Shown here one piece after another: positions 33,755-43,286 of a DNA stretch of 64,000 nucleotides. Under the pieces are notes generated by a model. The model made no database searches, had not been told where the DNA came from, and saw nothing but the letters and a program-made list of their open reading frames with translations. Within the stretch, counting starts at the first letter, position 1. Each line of letters opens with the position of its first letter. The DNA is from BA4 sp044376575 (GTDB lineage Bacteria; Bacteroidota; Bacteroidia; CAIKAF01). The stretch lies in contig JBILKR010000009.1 of the NCBI GenBank assembly GCA_044376575.1, positions 27,212 to 91,211 on the forward strand, read 5' to 3'. The translations under genes and the position numbers were made by a program.

Positions 33755-34086
33755 TGAAAGAGCTCATTAGCATTAGTGTTTCAGACAGAGAAGGGAATCA
33801 AAAAACAATTGAAATTCCAACGGGCATTCAATTAAGTTTGATGGAAGTGTTGAAAGGAGAAGGTTATCCTATTTTAGCTACCTGCGGTGGTATGGCTCTG
33901 TGTGCCACATGCCATGTTCAGGTGTTGAAAGGATTTCAGGATTTACATGAGCCTTCAGACCAGGAATGGAACATGCTTGATTCATTGCCGGCCTGTACAC
34001 CAACCAGCAGATTGTCATGCCAGTTAAAGATTGATGAATCGATGGATGGTATGGAGTTTAAAGTGCTCGGAGAAGATAATATTTAA
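33754..34086 (+). CDS. 2Fe-2S ferredoxin (adrenodoxin-like)
   Basis: 110 residues. The cluster ligands are in ATCGGMALCATCHVQV (C-x5-C-x2-C) with the fourth Cys in TSRLSCQLKID, the adrenodoxin/Isc-ferredoxin pattern. It carries single electrons in the cytoplasm. Its start codon overlaps the reductase stop, so the two form a reductase-ferredoxin pair. No P450 or isc genes are nearby to show the final acceptor. Confidence 0.93.
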   Translation: MKELISISVSDREGNQKTIEIPTGIQLSLMEVLKGEGYPILATCGGMALCATCHVQVLKGFQDLHEPSDQEWNMLDSLPACTPTSRLSCQLKIDESMDGMEFKVLGEDNI

Positions 34087-34138
34087 ATGTTTTTTTGTTT
34101 AAATTGTGATAATTATTTCATAAAGTCCATAGAATGAT

Positions 34139-34146
34139 TATTTTTG
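34139..34146 (+). promoter_or_regulatory. Promoter element TATTTTTG
   Basis: A perfect TAnnTTTG, 22 bases before the ATG of the gene at 34169. Confidence 0.55.
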
Positions 34147-34168
34147 AACTTTACATAGTGTACTGAAT

Positions 34169-34936
34169 ATGAAAAAAATTCTACTTCTGTCATTTGTTTT
34201 TTCGTTGGTGTTGACATGGACTTCGTGTACAAAAACAGTGATTATTACGGGTAGTAGTCAAACCGGAGTTTTCTATAACCGACTGGCGATGGGTGTTCCA
34301 GGATCAGGTGGAGGATTCTCTCCTAAACGAAAATACAGACAAGGTGTACAGATTGTACCTCTGCCTGTTTACCATACAATTGGTGGTTCAATGCTGGTAG
34401 GTGTTAAAGGAGATTTCAGTGATGCTTATGTAGGCGGTGCTTTACATTATGATCCGAGATTAACCATTGCCCGCTGGAGCAGAGAGGGTACCATGTCTAT
34501 CAATTTCCCTATGGTAGTTGGATTGACAAGACACAATAATTTTGTAGATTATCCTAATGATTTAAAAGAATCTCAAAAAGCCGATCCTACTGTTAATTTA
34601 ACTGCAGAGGTACCCATGAATTTTACATTTAATTTTGGTTACGCCGCTACACCTAAATCATATCAAAGTTTTGGTGGGTTCTTTGGATTTGGTTATGCAT
34701 TTGCTTATATACCGAATGGAAGAACTGGTAAATACGGTGGTGCTGATGTTGGCGAAATTTACGATATGGATTATCCTATAGCTCATGGTCCTCATGTACG
34801 TGGGGGTATTCGTTTCAGAACAGGTCAGGTGTCATGGCAGATGTATGGTAGTTTCCTGTACAGCATATATCCTTATTTCAACCAATCTAACTCACATCTT
34901 GGTAGTTTAGGTGTTGGGTTTACTTTTGGTAAATAA
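34169..34936 (+). CDS. Secreted or outer-membrane protein of unknown function
   Basis: 255 residues. The signal sequence ends in a Ser-Cys (LTWTSCTK), a loose lipobox, so it may be a lipoprotein. The rest is glycine- and aromatic-rich with alternating strands (FGGFFGFGYAFAYIP, SLGVGFTFGK) ending in a strand typical of small outer-membrane barrels. No family is recognised. The gene 14 bases downstream is another secreted unknown. Confidence 0.65.
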   Translation: MKKILLLSFVFSLVLTWTSCTKTVIITGSSQTGVFYNRLAMGVPGSGGGFSPKRKYRQGVQIVPLPVYHTIGGSMLVGVKGDFSDAYVGGALHYDPRLTIARWSREGTMSINFPMVVGLTRHNNFVDYPNDLKESQKADPTVNLTAEVPMNFTFNFGYAATPKSYQSFGGFFGFGYAFAYIPNGRTGKYGGADVGEIYDMDYPIAHGPHVRGGIRFRTGQVSWQMYGSFLYSIYPYFNQSNSHLGSLGVGFTFGK

Positions 34937-34950
34937 ATGAATTTCATTTT

Positions 34951-35388
34951 ATGAAATTTCTTTACATCATCGTTTGTATTTTATTTTCACATCTATACTC
35001 CTCATCCCAAAACTTACAATTCAATCAGGTGTTGAATTATAATTTTTCTGGTTATGTTCCTTCTGCTTCAGGTTATCAAATCATCCAATCTAACAATGTT
35101 ACTGTACCTGTTGGTAAAGTATGGAAAGTGGAAAGTGCAAGTTGCAGAGTGGTATTGCCAGGAGGTAGTGGAATATTCGGTTCTGCCAATGCAATGTCCT
35201 GTGCAATGTTGATTAACTCATCACCGGCTTCTATTCTACATGGAACTTCTCATGCATCTATTTATACTCCTATTTGGCTTTCTGCCGGTAATCATTCGCT
35301 GGAGCTACTTGTAAATAATAACAGCGGATATGGTGGAAATTCATCTAATGGCTCAATAAGCGTAATCGAATTTAATATTGTTCCCTAA
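34951..35388 (+). CDS. Small secreted beta-rich protein of unknown function
   Basis: 145 residues with a signal peptide (MKFLYIIVCILFSHLYSSSQ) and a compact beta-rich body (NVTVPVGKVWKVESA, WLSAGNHSLELLVNNN). The phrase about values given by a standard measured start is common in short Bacteroidota exported proteins, but no function is known. It has no T9SS tail. It ends exactly where the convergent SGNH gene ends. Confidence 0.6.
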   Translation: MKFLYIIVCILFSHLYSSSQNLQFNQVLNYNFSGYVPSASGYQIIQSNNVTVPVGKVWKVESASCRVVLPGGSGIFGSANAMSCAMLINSSPASILHGTSHASIYTPIWLSAGNHSLELLVNNNSGYGGNSSNGSISVIEFNIVP

Positions 35389-36636
35389 TCAGGATTTTAC
35401 AATCTTGTACTTACTTATACCCAATTCAGTTTTAATCATGATAATGTAAATTCCACTATTCAGATTTTTTGTTGAAATGGAAGTTATATTATTCCCTTTT
35501 TCTTGATTCAGAATGTGACCATTTATATCGTATAGCTTAACTTCCTGCACCGTATCATTTGATTGTATATTCAATTCTTCTTTTAAAGGAAGCGGATACA
35601 ATTTAATTTTGTTACCTGAATCTTCAATTTCTAATCCTGCATTTTCCCCAATAAATATGTTTTGAGATACTGTATCACTTAATCCACAATAATCAATAAT
35701 CAGTGTAACCGTATAGTTACCTGCTGCACTGTAAGTATGGCTTGGGTTTTCATTAGTCGAAAAATTGTTGTCTCCGAAATTCCATGAATATGAAGTAGCA
35801 TTATTTGAGGTATTGTTGAAATCAACAGTATTACCTGTGGTTGAATAATTGAAATCAGCCGATGGATTATTATTTAAAAAATTCCAGTTGGAGAGCGAAT
35901 CAAATACAATGGTTTTAACAGCAGCCCTGATGCTTGATGCTTCAATGGATGTTAAGCCTCCGTTAAAAGTAATTTGTGAAGGATCTTTTTCTGTGATGCT
36001 GGAATAAAAACTACAGGCTGCGGCATACGAACCGGCAAGTGATGGGTGACTTTCATCTGCTGAGTATAACTCAATTCCTGGAAAATTATTTCTGATATAT
36101 TTCCAGACAGCACCAACAGGAGAAACAACAGCATCATTATCCTGTGCCATTATCATGTATCTTTCATAAAGTAAACTATCCATTCCTACATATGTGCATA
36201 CCGGAGGCCAGGTGGCACAATTAGATGCATCTCCGTTTTTTCGTCCCCAGGTCATGTAAAACATGGTTTTGCCACAAGGTTGATAAACATGAATAATACT
36301 ATCAAGTTTTTGTGCATACGGAAACACACTAGTTATCACCTGATTAATAGGGAAGGAGGGCATCTGGCTTTGTTCCTGTAATACTACTACATCCCAGTTT
36401 CCTGCCATTATTTTTTGAAGTGAAGTAGAATTGGTTGAATGTCCCTGTAGGGTAAATCCCCCCGGAGTGTTACTGTCAAAAATAATGGTATCACCGGTTG
36501 ACAATGCAACATCTTTTACCAATTGCGGGAGGTTATTATATGCTGTATAGCTGTTTCCCAGAAACAATACACGATATGTTTGTTGTGCATTAATGAAAAA
36601 AGGAAACAGTAAAAATATTAATGAAAAAAATCGCAT
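35389..36636 (-). CDS. T9SS-secreted SGNH-type hydrolase-like protein with PKD domain
   Basis: 415 residues: a signal peptide (1-18), an SGNH/GDSL-like domain (about 20-250) with FLGNSYTAYNNLP (Ser 29) and ADESHPSLAG (Asp 194, His 197), a PKD domain (about 256-330, with SYSWNFGDNN and PSHTYSAAGNYTV) and a T9SS sorting domain (about 344-415, KLYPLPLKEELNI). It is probably a surface esterase or carbohydrate deacetylase, with the PKD domain as spacer or binding module. The substrate is unknown. It has its own promoter region within the 192-base gap to uvrA. Confidence 0.83.
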   Translation of the reverse strand: MRFFSLIFLLFPFFINAQQTYRVLFLGNSYTAYNNLPQLVKDVALSTGDTIIFDSNTPGGFTLQGHSTNSTSLQKIMAGNWDVVVLQEQSQMPSFPINQVITSVFPYAQKLDSIIHVYQPCGKTMFYMTWGRKNGDASNCATWPPVCTYVGMDSLLYERYMIMAQDNDAVVSPVGAVWKYIRNNFPGIELYSADESHPSLAGSYAAACSFYSSITEKDPSQITFNGGLTSIEASSIRAAVKTIVFDSLSNWNFLNNNPSADFNYSTTGNTVDFNNTSNNATSYSWNFGDNNFSTNENPSHTYSAAGNYTVTLIIDYCGLSDTVSQNIFIGENAGLEIEDSGNKIKLYPLPLKEELNIQSNDTVQEVKLYDINGHILNQEKGNNITSISTKNLNSGIYIIMIKTELGISKYKIVKS

Positions 36637-36828
36637 AACTAAAACTTATATGAGCATAAAAGTAAATAATAACTTTAAATACATTTTCAATTTTATCAGT
36701 ATAATTCAAAACAATATTATTCAAATTCAGTTGAAGTGATAAGATATTATCACCGTGCATTTTTGTAACTTTATACACTTTTAAAACAATATCAAAAAAG
36801 AGGGGTTAATATACATTCAGACAATTGC

Positions 36829-39672
36829 ATGGCGAAGAAAAAAGAATTCATAGAAGTATTTGGTGCCCGGGAACATAACTTAAAGAATATTGATGTTGTT
36901 ATTCCAAGAAATCAACTCGTAGTGATTACTGGTTTATCCGGTTCAGGAAAATCTTCATTGGCATTTGATACAATATATGCTGAGGGTCAGCGCAGATACA
37001 TTGAAAGTTTTTCTGCTTATGCCCGTCAGTTTTTAGGTGGTATGGAACGTCCGGATGTAGATAAAATCAGTGGATTGAGTCCTGTAATTTCCATAGAACA
37101 AAAAACTACGAATAAAAATCCGCGAAGCACGGTGGGGACTATTACAGAGATATATGATTTTCTCCGCTTGTTATATGCTCGTGCCGGTGAGGCATACTCA
37201 TATAACACTGGAGAACGGATGGTTCGCTATACTGACGAACAGATTCTTCAAATTATTCATGATCAGTATATAAATAAAGAAATCTATATACTGGCGCCGG
37301 TAGTGAAAGGTCGTAAAGGACATTACAGAGAGTTGTTTGAGAAAATCAGAAAGCAGGGATTTTTAAAAGTCAGGATTGATGGTGAAATCAAAGAGATTCA
37401 TTTTGGAATGAAGCTCGATCGGTATAAGGTGCATGACATTGAAATTTTAATTGATACTGTTTCGATTGAAAAAGATGAAATGTCAAGAATCCGAAGATCA
37501 GTAATGGATGCACTGAAGCATGGAAAAGGAGGAATGATGGTGGCCGAGGTAAAGGATAAAAAAAATAAATCTGCGCGTCATTTGAGTCGTTTTTTAATGT
37601 GTCCTACAACCGGAATTTCTTATGATGAACCAGCTCCGAATTTGTTTTCATTCAATTCGCCTTATGGTGCATGCACTCGTTGTAATGGATTAGGTGAGGT
37701 GATGGAAGTGGATATGAAAAAAATTATTCCTGATCCAAAACTCAGTATCAAAAGAGGAGGTATTGCTCCATTAGGTTCATACAAGGATAACTGGATATTT
37801 CGGCAGGTGGAAAGTATTGGCAAGTTATATGAATTTGATATCAATACGCCGGTAGGTGAAATTGATGAAGAGGCCATCAATGTTTTGCTTTACGGATCAG
37901 CGGATGTGATAAAAATAAAAGATGCTACCGGTGGTACTTACACTTCTTCGTTTGAAGGAATTGTAAATTTTATCAGTCAGCAGATGAATGAAGAAAGCGG
38001 AAGAAACATTGTGAAATGGGCTGAAGGATTCATGCATCAGTTGGCCTGTCAGCAATGCAAAGGCACACGATTAAAAAAAGAATCTTTGTATTTTAAAATA
38101 GACCAGAAAAATATTGCTGAATTATCGAAGATGGATATTGCTGAACTTCGTGATTTTTTTAGTGATATTGAAAAAAGATTATCATCCACACATAATAAAA
38201 TAGCAGCAGAAGTTCTCAAAGAAATCCGAAAACGCATTCAGTTTCTTCTTGATGTTGGGCTAGATTATTTGTCGTTGAGTCGTCCTACCCGTTCGCTTTC
38301 AGGCGGTGAGGCGCAGCGTATTCGACTTGCTACTCAAATTGGCTCGCAACTGGTAGGTGTGTTATATATTTTAGATGAACCAAGTATTGGATTGCATCAG
38401 CGCGATAATCAAAAATTAATACAAGCATTAAAAAATTTACGTGATCTCGGAAATTCTGTTCTGGTAGTAGAACATGATAAAGACATGATGCTGGAAAGTG
38501 ACTATATCATTGATATTGGTCCCGGTGCTGGTGTGCATGGCGGACAAGTTGTAGCCATGGGTACGCCGGACCATTTTATCCGTCAGCAATCATCCACGTC
38601 ACAATATCTCAATAATGAAAAAACAATATCCATTCCATCACACAGGAGAAGTGGAAATGGTGAGTCATTAAGTATTGTAAATGCCACCGGCCATAATTTA
38701 AAAAAGGTGACCCTTAATTTACCTCTAGGAAAATTTATATGTTTTACCGGTGTTAGTGGAAGCGGAAAATCAAGCCTGATTAATGATACAGTATTTCCTG
38801 CGTTGAACAGATTATTGTATAAAGTTTCAGAGATGCAGGCACTGCCTTTTCAATCCATTAAAGGTGCTGAACATATAGATAAAATTATTCGTATAGATCA
38901 GTCACCCATTGGCAGAACACCCCGATCAAACCCTGCCACTTATACCGGAGTTTTTACTGATATCAGGTCATTGTTTGCGGAATTGCCTGAAGCCAAAATC
39001 AGGGGGTATCAACCGGGTAGATTTTCATTTAATGTGAAAGGTGGTCGATGTGAAACTTGTGGTGGTGCAGGTGTTAGAGTTATTGAAATGAATTTTCTTC
39101 CCGATGTGGAAGTGCATTGTGAATCGTGCAACGGAAAAAGATATAACCGTGAAACACTGGAAGTAAGATTTAAAGGAAAGTCTATCAGCGATGTGCTCAA
39201 TATGACCATTGAAGATGCTTTAAAGTTTTTTGAAAATATACCGTCCATTACCCGTAAGATTGAAGTATTAAATCAGATTGGTTTAGGATACATTACATTA
39301 GGTCAATCATCAACTACGTTGTCGGGAGGAGAAGCGCAGCGTGTAAAACTCGCATCAGAACTAAATCGAACCGACACAGGTCAAACCATGTATATTCTTG
39401 ATGAACCTACCACCGGATTGCATTTTGAAGATATACGCATTTTACTTGATGTGCTCAATAAGTTGGTTGATAAGGGTAACACCGTTATTGTTATTGAACA
39501 TAACATGGATGTTATTAAATCTGCAGACTGGATTATAGATATGGGACCTGAAGGCGGAAATAAAGGTGGACAAATTATTTTTGAAGGTAAACCTGAGCAA
39601 TTAATCAAACAAAACAATAACTTCACAGCAAGATATTTGCTGAATGAATTCAGCGAGTTCAGAATGAAGTAA
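36829..39672 (+). CDS. uvrA: Excinuclease ABC subunit A
   Basis: 947 residues, the DNA damage sensor of nucleotide excision repair. Two ABC ATPase halves each have Walker A (TGLSGSGKSSLAFDT and TGVSGSGKSSLINDT), the LSGGEAQR signature and ILDEP Walker B. The second zinc site (CETCGGAG and CESCNGKRY) is complete. In the first zinc site only three of the four usual Cys remain: Cys 258, then Thr 261 where a Cys is expected (CPTTG), then Cys 282 and Cys 285. A near-match promoter box (CATTTTTG, 36758-36765) lies 63 bases upstream. Confidence 0.97.
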   Translation: MAKKKEFIEVFGAREHNLKNIDVVIPRNQLVVITGLSGSGKSSLAFDTIYAEGQRRYIESFSAYARQFLGGMERPDVDKISGLSPVISIEQKTTNKNPRSTVGTITEIYDFLRLLYARAGEAYSYNTGERMVRYTDEQILQIIHDQYINKEIYILAPVVKGRKGHYRELFEKIRKQGFLKVRIDGEIKEIHFGMKLDRYKVHDIEILIDTVSIEKDEMSRIRRSVMDALKHGKGGMMVAEVKDKKNKSARHLSRFLMCPTTGISYDEPAPNLFSFNSPYGACTRCNGLGEVMEVDMKKIIPDPKLSIKRGGIAPLGSYKDNWIFRQVESIGKLYEFDINTPVGEIDEEAINVLLYGSADVIKIKDATGGTYTSSFEGIVNFISQQMNEESGRNIVKWAEGFMHQLACQQCKGTRLKKESLYFKIDQKNIAELSKMDIAELRDFFSDIEKRLSSTHNKIAAEVLKEIRKRIQFLLDVGLDYLSLSRPTRSLSGGEAQRIRLATQIGSQLVGVLYILDEPSIGLHQRDNQKLIQALKNLRDLGNSVLVVEHDKDMMLESDYIIDIGPGAGVHGGQVVAMGTPDHFIRQQSSTSQYLNNEKTISIPSHRRSGNGESLSIVNATGHNLKKVTLNLPLGKFICFTGVSGSGKSSLINDTVFPALNRLLYKVSEMQALPFQSIKGAEHIDKIIRIDQSPIGRTPRSNPATYTGVFTDIRSLFAELPEAKIRGYQPGRFSFNVKGGRCETCGGAGVRVIEMNFLPDVEVHCESCNGKRYNRETLEVRFKGKSISDVLNMTIEDALKFFENIPSITRKIEVLNQIGLGYITLGQSSTTLSGGEAQRVKLASELNRTDTGQTMYILDEPTTGLHFEDIRILLDVLNKLVDKGNTVIVIEHNMDVIKSADWIIDMGPEGGNKGGQIIFEGKPEQLIKQNNNFTARYLLNEFSEFRMK

Positions 39673-39708
39673 GCTTTATTTAATTTATTTTTAATAAAAA
39701 TTTTTAAT

Positions 39709-40440
39709 ATGAATGATCAATCAATTCAACCTGATGAGCAGGAAGAAAAAATTTTAGATGCATTTAAAGAAAAAGACTGGAATGAGATTCGTGTAAACGA
39801 TTCCTGGGCGTTGTTTAAAATCATGGGTGAGTTTACCAATGGATTTGAAAAAATGAGTAAGATTGGCCCCTGTGTTTCCATCTTTGGATCTGCCAGAACC
39901 AAGCCTGAAAATCCTTATTATCAACTTGCCACAGAAATTGCACAAAAGCTAACGCGTCAAGGATTTGGTATCATTACAGGTGGTGGTCCAGGAATTATGG
40001 AAGCGGCCAATAAAGGTGCAAATGCAGGAAAAGGGAAATCAGTAGGTTTAAATATTGATTTACCCTTTGAGCAACACTCCAATCCATTCATTGATAATGA
40101 TAAAAATTTGGAGTTTGATTATTTCTTTGTTCGTAAAGTGATGTTTGTGAAATATTCACAGGGATTTATTGTTTTACCCGGAGGATTCGGAACCCTTGAT
40201 GAATTGTTCGAAGCCCTAACATTAATTCAAACATTGAAAATTGGAAAGTTCCCGATTGTTATGGTAGGCAGTGAATATTGGAAAGGACTGCTTGACTGGA
40301 TTCAGCAAACCATGCTTGAAAAAGAACATAATATCAATGCTATCGATCTTCAACTTTTTAAAGTAGTTGATACAGCAGATGAAGCCGTGAAAATCATTGT
40401 TGATTTCTACACCAAATACACCATCAAACCGAACTTCTGA
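39709..40440 (+). CDS. LOG family protein (TIGR00730)
   Basis: 243 residues with the lysine-decarboxylase-like fold of the LOG family: ITGGGPGIMEAANKGA and VLPGGFGTLDELFEAL (PGGxGTxxE). These enzymes release a base from nucleoside 5'-monophosphates (cytokinin riboside phosphoribohydrolase or purine nucleotide 5'-nucleosidase activity). Bacteroidota members with the N-terminal extension are usually housekeeping and of unclear substrate. It overlaps the next gene's start by one base. Confidence 0.9.
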   Translation: MNDQSIQPDEQEEKILDAFKEKDWNEIRVNDSWALFKIMGEFTNGFEKMSKIGPCVSIFGSARTKPENPYYQLATEIAQKLTRQGFGIITGGGPGIMEAANKGANAGKGKSVGLNIDLPFEQHSNPFIDNDKNLEFDYFFVRKVMFVKYSQGFIVLPGGFGTLDELFEALTLIQTLKIGKFPIVMVGSEYWKGLLDWIQQTMLEKEHNINAIDLQLFKVVDTADEAVKIIVDFYTKYTIKPNF

Positions 40441-40937
40441 TGAAGCAAGTCGTTTTGTTTTTTTATTTAGTGCTTGCCAGTGTTTTTGTCTTTGGCCAGC
40501 AAAAAATAAAACCGGAACAGGTTACGATAAATAATTCAAAATATATTCTTCCTTCATTAAAGACGTTTCAGTTTTTGGTTGAAAATCTCAATGACTCCCT
40601 TTGGAAAAAGGAATTACTACCGCTGGGGTTTATTGAAATCCCTCAGGAACAGCGAATGGTGGCCTATCAGTTTGAAAAAGGAAATATCAATGCTCAGTTT
40701 CAAATTATTTCTTTTGATCAAGCTTATGGACTGATTTCAATTTTCTGGAATGATGCTAGTAAGCAGCATAGTTTATATCAAAAAGTAAAAAAACAATTCA
40801 AAGGAGAGCCGGTCATTCAATCGGTATATACAACATTTAAAACCGAGTTTTCAGGGAAAAAATACTGGATTAGTTATCGTTCACAAATCATTAAAAACCG
40901 ACTGGAAGAAGAAGTAACACTCGAACCCGCAAAATAA
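40440..40937 (+). CDS. Small exported protein of unknown function
   Basis: 165 residues with a signal peptide (MKQVVLFFYLVLASVFVFGQ) and a mixed alpha/beta body without a recognisable motif. Its ATG overlaps the LOG gene stop (TGATG), and it is followed by radC after 9 bases, so it is read within a LOG-unknown-radC operon. Confidence 0.65.
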   Translation: MKQVVLFFYLVLASVFVFGQQKIKPEQVTINNSKYILPSLKTFQFLVENLNDSLWKKELLPLGFIEIPQEQRMVAYQFEKGNINAQFQIISFDQAYGLISIFWNDASKQHSLYQKVKKQFKGEPVIQSVYTTFKTEFSGKKYWISYRSQIIKNRLEEEVTLEPAK

Positions 40938-40946
40938 ATTCAACCC

Positions 40947-41645
40947 ATGAACCTCAACCCCAATCGATTCACCATTAAGCAATGGGCGGAAGACGACCGT
41001 CCGCGCGAAAAAATGATAGCCAAAGGAAAAACAGCACTCAGCGATGCAGAATTGTTGGCCATCATCATTGGCTCCGGAAACAAAGAAGAAACTGCACTTG
41101 ATCTCTCCAAAAGAATATTGCAGTCGGTGAATCATCAACTGCATGATTTAGGGAAACTTGGTATCCATGAACTTACCCGTTTTAAAGGCATGGGAGAAGC
41201 CAAAGCCATAAATGTGATGGCATCGCTTGAACTTGGAAAGAGAAGAAGAGAAGCTATGGCTACGGTTCGTCAGCAGATCAATTCAAGTAAATCGGTGGTC
41301 GATTTGATGGCTCCATTCATGGACGATTTACCGCATGAAGAATTTTGGATTTTATTGTTGAACCGCTCAAATAAAGTGATTAAAAAAGAATGTATTAGTC
41401 GTGGCGGAATAGCAGGAACTGTTGCTGATATAAGAATGATGTTTAAAATTGCTATTGAAAATTTATCTACAGGAATTATTGTATTACATAATCATCCTTC
41501 CGGTAATACAAAGCCCAGTGATGCAGATATTAAACTCACCAAAACCATTAAAGCGGCAGGAGAGGTGCTCGACATCACATTGCTTGACCATGTAATTATT
41601 GCTGAAAAATCATACTTCAGTTTTGCAGATGAAGGTCTTCTGTAA
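40947..41645 (+). CDS. radC: RadC/JAB-domain protein
   Basis: 232 residues. An N-terminal helix-hairpin-helix-like part (about residues 15-80, with ELTRFKGMGEAKAINVMASL) is followed by the JAB/MPN metalloprotease-type domain with HNHPSGNTKPSDADIKLT (HxH...D metal ligands). The name is historical; a role in DNA repair has not been confirmed for the family, and members often occur near mobile or repair genes. Its stop codon touches the region holding the yidD promoter. Confidence 0.93.
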   Translation: MNLNPNRFTIKQWAEDDRPREKMIAKGKTALSDAELLAIIIGSGNKEETALDLSKRILQSVNHQLHDLGKLGIHELTRFKGMGEAKAINVMASLELGKRRREAMATVRQQINSSKSVVDLMAPFMDDLPHEEFWILLLNRSNKVIKKECISRGGIAGTVADIRMMFKIAIENLSTGIIVLHNHPSGNTKPSDADIKLTKTIKAAGEVLDITLLDHVIIAEKSYFSFADEGLL

Positions 41646-41657
41646 TTGGATATTGCG

Positions 41658-41665
41658 TATTTTTG
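41658..41665 (+). promoter_or_regulatory. Promoter element TATTTTTG immediately upstream of the yidD GTG
   Basis: A perfect TAnnTTTG with 4 bases (CAAA) to the GTG start at 41670, the same geometry as at purK and mtaB. Confidence 0.6.
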
Positions 41666-41669
41666 CAAA

Positions 41670-41927
41670 GTGAAAATTATTTCCTGGATATTGATATTAC
41701 CTGTACGCATTTATCAATGGACGATATCACCATTGCTACCTCCTTCATGCAGGTATCAGCCCACTTGCTCAAATTATATGATTGAAGCAATTCAGGTACA
41801 CGGTCCGTTTAAAGGTGGATGGTTAGGATTGAAACGTATTGGGAGATGCCATCCCTGGGGAGGTTTGGGATATGATCCTGTGCCGCCTAAATCATGCAAT
41901 CATTCTGATGATAAGCATACTCACTAA
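41670..41927 (+). CDS. yidD: Membrane protein insertion efficiency factor YidD
   Basis: 85 residues from a GTG. It has an amphipathic N-terminal helix (KIISWILILPVRIYQWTISP), then the Cys-rich family core SCRYQPTCSNYMIEAI and GRCHPWGGLGYDPVP. YidD helps YidC insert inner-membrane proteins. The frame opens at a TTG at 41646, but the GTG at 41670 matches homologue starts, and the promoter box lies between the two. The 3' end overlaps the convergent nfeD gene by 4 bases. Confidence 0.93.
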   Translation: MKIISWILILPVRIYQWTISPLLPPSCRYQPTCSNYMIEAIQVHGPFKGGWLGLKRIGRCHPWGGLGYDPVPPKSCNHSDDKHTH

Positions 41928-43279
41928 CTTTTCTTTTTTACAATCAATACTGAATTTTCAATACCGATAATTTCTACAGTTTCATTTTTTTCAATCCAGC
42001 CTAACTCAGATTTGGCTTCATACATTCTTCCTGAGATCTCAATATTTCCCATAGGGCGAAGCGTTGTATAAGCAATACCTGATTGACCAATAAGTTCTTT
42101 TGATAACAAAGGTGTTGCAGTATATCCATCTTCTTTTCGTTCGCTGTTGCTCACTTCCACTTTTTTAAAATAGGATGATGAGAATACTGATTTACCCATC
42201 AGTAAAATGATAACAAAGGAACTGAACATGGAAAGTATAACCGTTAATACTGCACCCAGTAAATTTTCAGTATTCGGAAGATCAATCGGTCCGGAATCCG
42301 GAACCGCCTTCACCAATGCCAACACCAGTGAAAAGAAAATAAATGTTGCTCCGAGTATGCCTGGTATTCCAAATCCGGGAATAAAAAGTAGTTCAATAAA
42401 CAGTAAAATAATACCAACAATAAATAATGCAATTTCCCAATAGGCTGCGAGTCCTTCAAGATAGAGCGGAACAAAATAAAAAATGGCGGCAAGAATGGCT
42501 GCAAAAGTAGGGATACCAATGCCCGGACTTTTCAATTCAAAAAATATTCCCAGCACAATTACTGCAATCAAAATTCCGCTGACAGCAGGACGCATAAAAA
42601 AGCGAACTATACTGCTGATAAAAGTATGTTCATGTTCAATGATGTTATAATCAGTAAATCCTTCACCGGCTAACATTTCTTCAATGCTGTTGTATTCACC
42701 ATCGCAAAAATCAAGTTCCAATGCCTCTTTTACAGTAAGCGATACAACCTTTCCACTGTCTACCACCCCGGGAATTTGTTGCTGAGCTTCTACCATCCCT
42801 TCAGCAATGTCAGGATTTCTTTTGTTTTGTTCAGCAGTACTTCGCATTCTGCTGCGCATAAACGACTGATATTTTTCTCCTACTTTTTCACCCTGCTGAT
42901 CCACCACAGTTGAAGCACCAATGGTAGATCCGGGCTTCATGTAAATACTATCGCAGGCCAATGAAATAAATGCACCTGCAGATGCAGCATTATTTTCAAT
43001 AAAGACCCAAACAGGAATTCGGAAATTCAGAATTAATGTTCTGATTTGATCTGCAATATCAACCATACCACCATAGGTGTCCAGATGAAGTATCACTAAA
43101 TCTACATTTAATGAGTCTGCTTTTTTTAATGCATCTTCAGTTGTTTTAAGTGCCGGAGGTGCAATCTCTTCATGTATTTTGAAAACATAAACGTTTGATG
43201 TTTGCGCTTGCATATCATTTGAATTTGATAGCAAAATGCCGATGACGAAACTGAAAATAATTACTAAAAATTTCCTCAT
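41924..43279 (-). CDS. NfeD family membrane-bound serine protease
   Basis: 451 residues. A signal peptide/TM is followed by a ClpP-like protease domain with the Ser nucleophile in NNAASAGAFISLACD (Ser 100) and a Lys in GEKYQSFMRS (about residue 136), forming a Ser-Lys dyad. Then there are five or so membrane helices (about 230-370) and a C-terminal OB-like NfeD domain (about 390-450). The archaeal relative cleaves the hydrophobic C-terminus of stomatin. No stomatin-like gene is adjacent here. Confidence 0.9.
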   Translation of the reverse strand: MRKFLVIIFSFVIGILLSNSNDMQAQTSNVYVFKIHEEIAPPALKTTEDALKKADSLNVDLVILHLDTYGGMVDIADQIRTLILNFRIPVWVFIENNAASAGAFISLACDSIYMKPGSTIGASTVVDQQGEKVGEKYQSFMRSRMRSTAEQNKRNPDIAEGMVEAQQQIPGVVDSGKVVSLTVKEALELDFCDGEYNSIEEMLAGEGFTDYNIIEHEHTFISSIVRFFMRPAVSGILIAVIVLGIFFELKSPGIGIPTFAAILAAIFYFVPLYLEGLAAYWEIALFIVGIILLFIELLFIPGFGIPGILGATFIFFSLVLALVKAVPDSGPIDLPNTENLLGAVLTVILSMFSSFVIILLMGKSVFSSSYFKKVEVSNSERKEDGYTATPLLSKELIGQSGIAYTTLRPMGNIEISGRMYEAKSELGWIEKNETVEIIGIENSVLIVKKKS

Positions 43280-43286
43280 GACGAAT

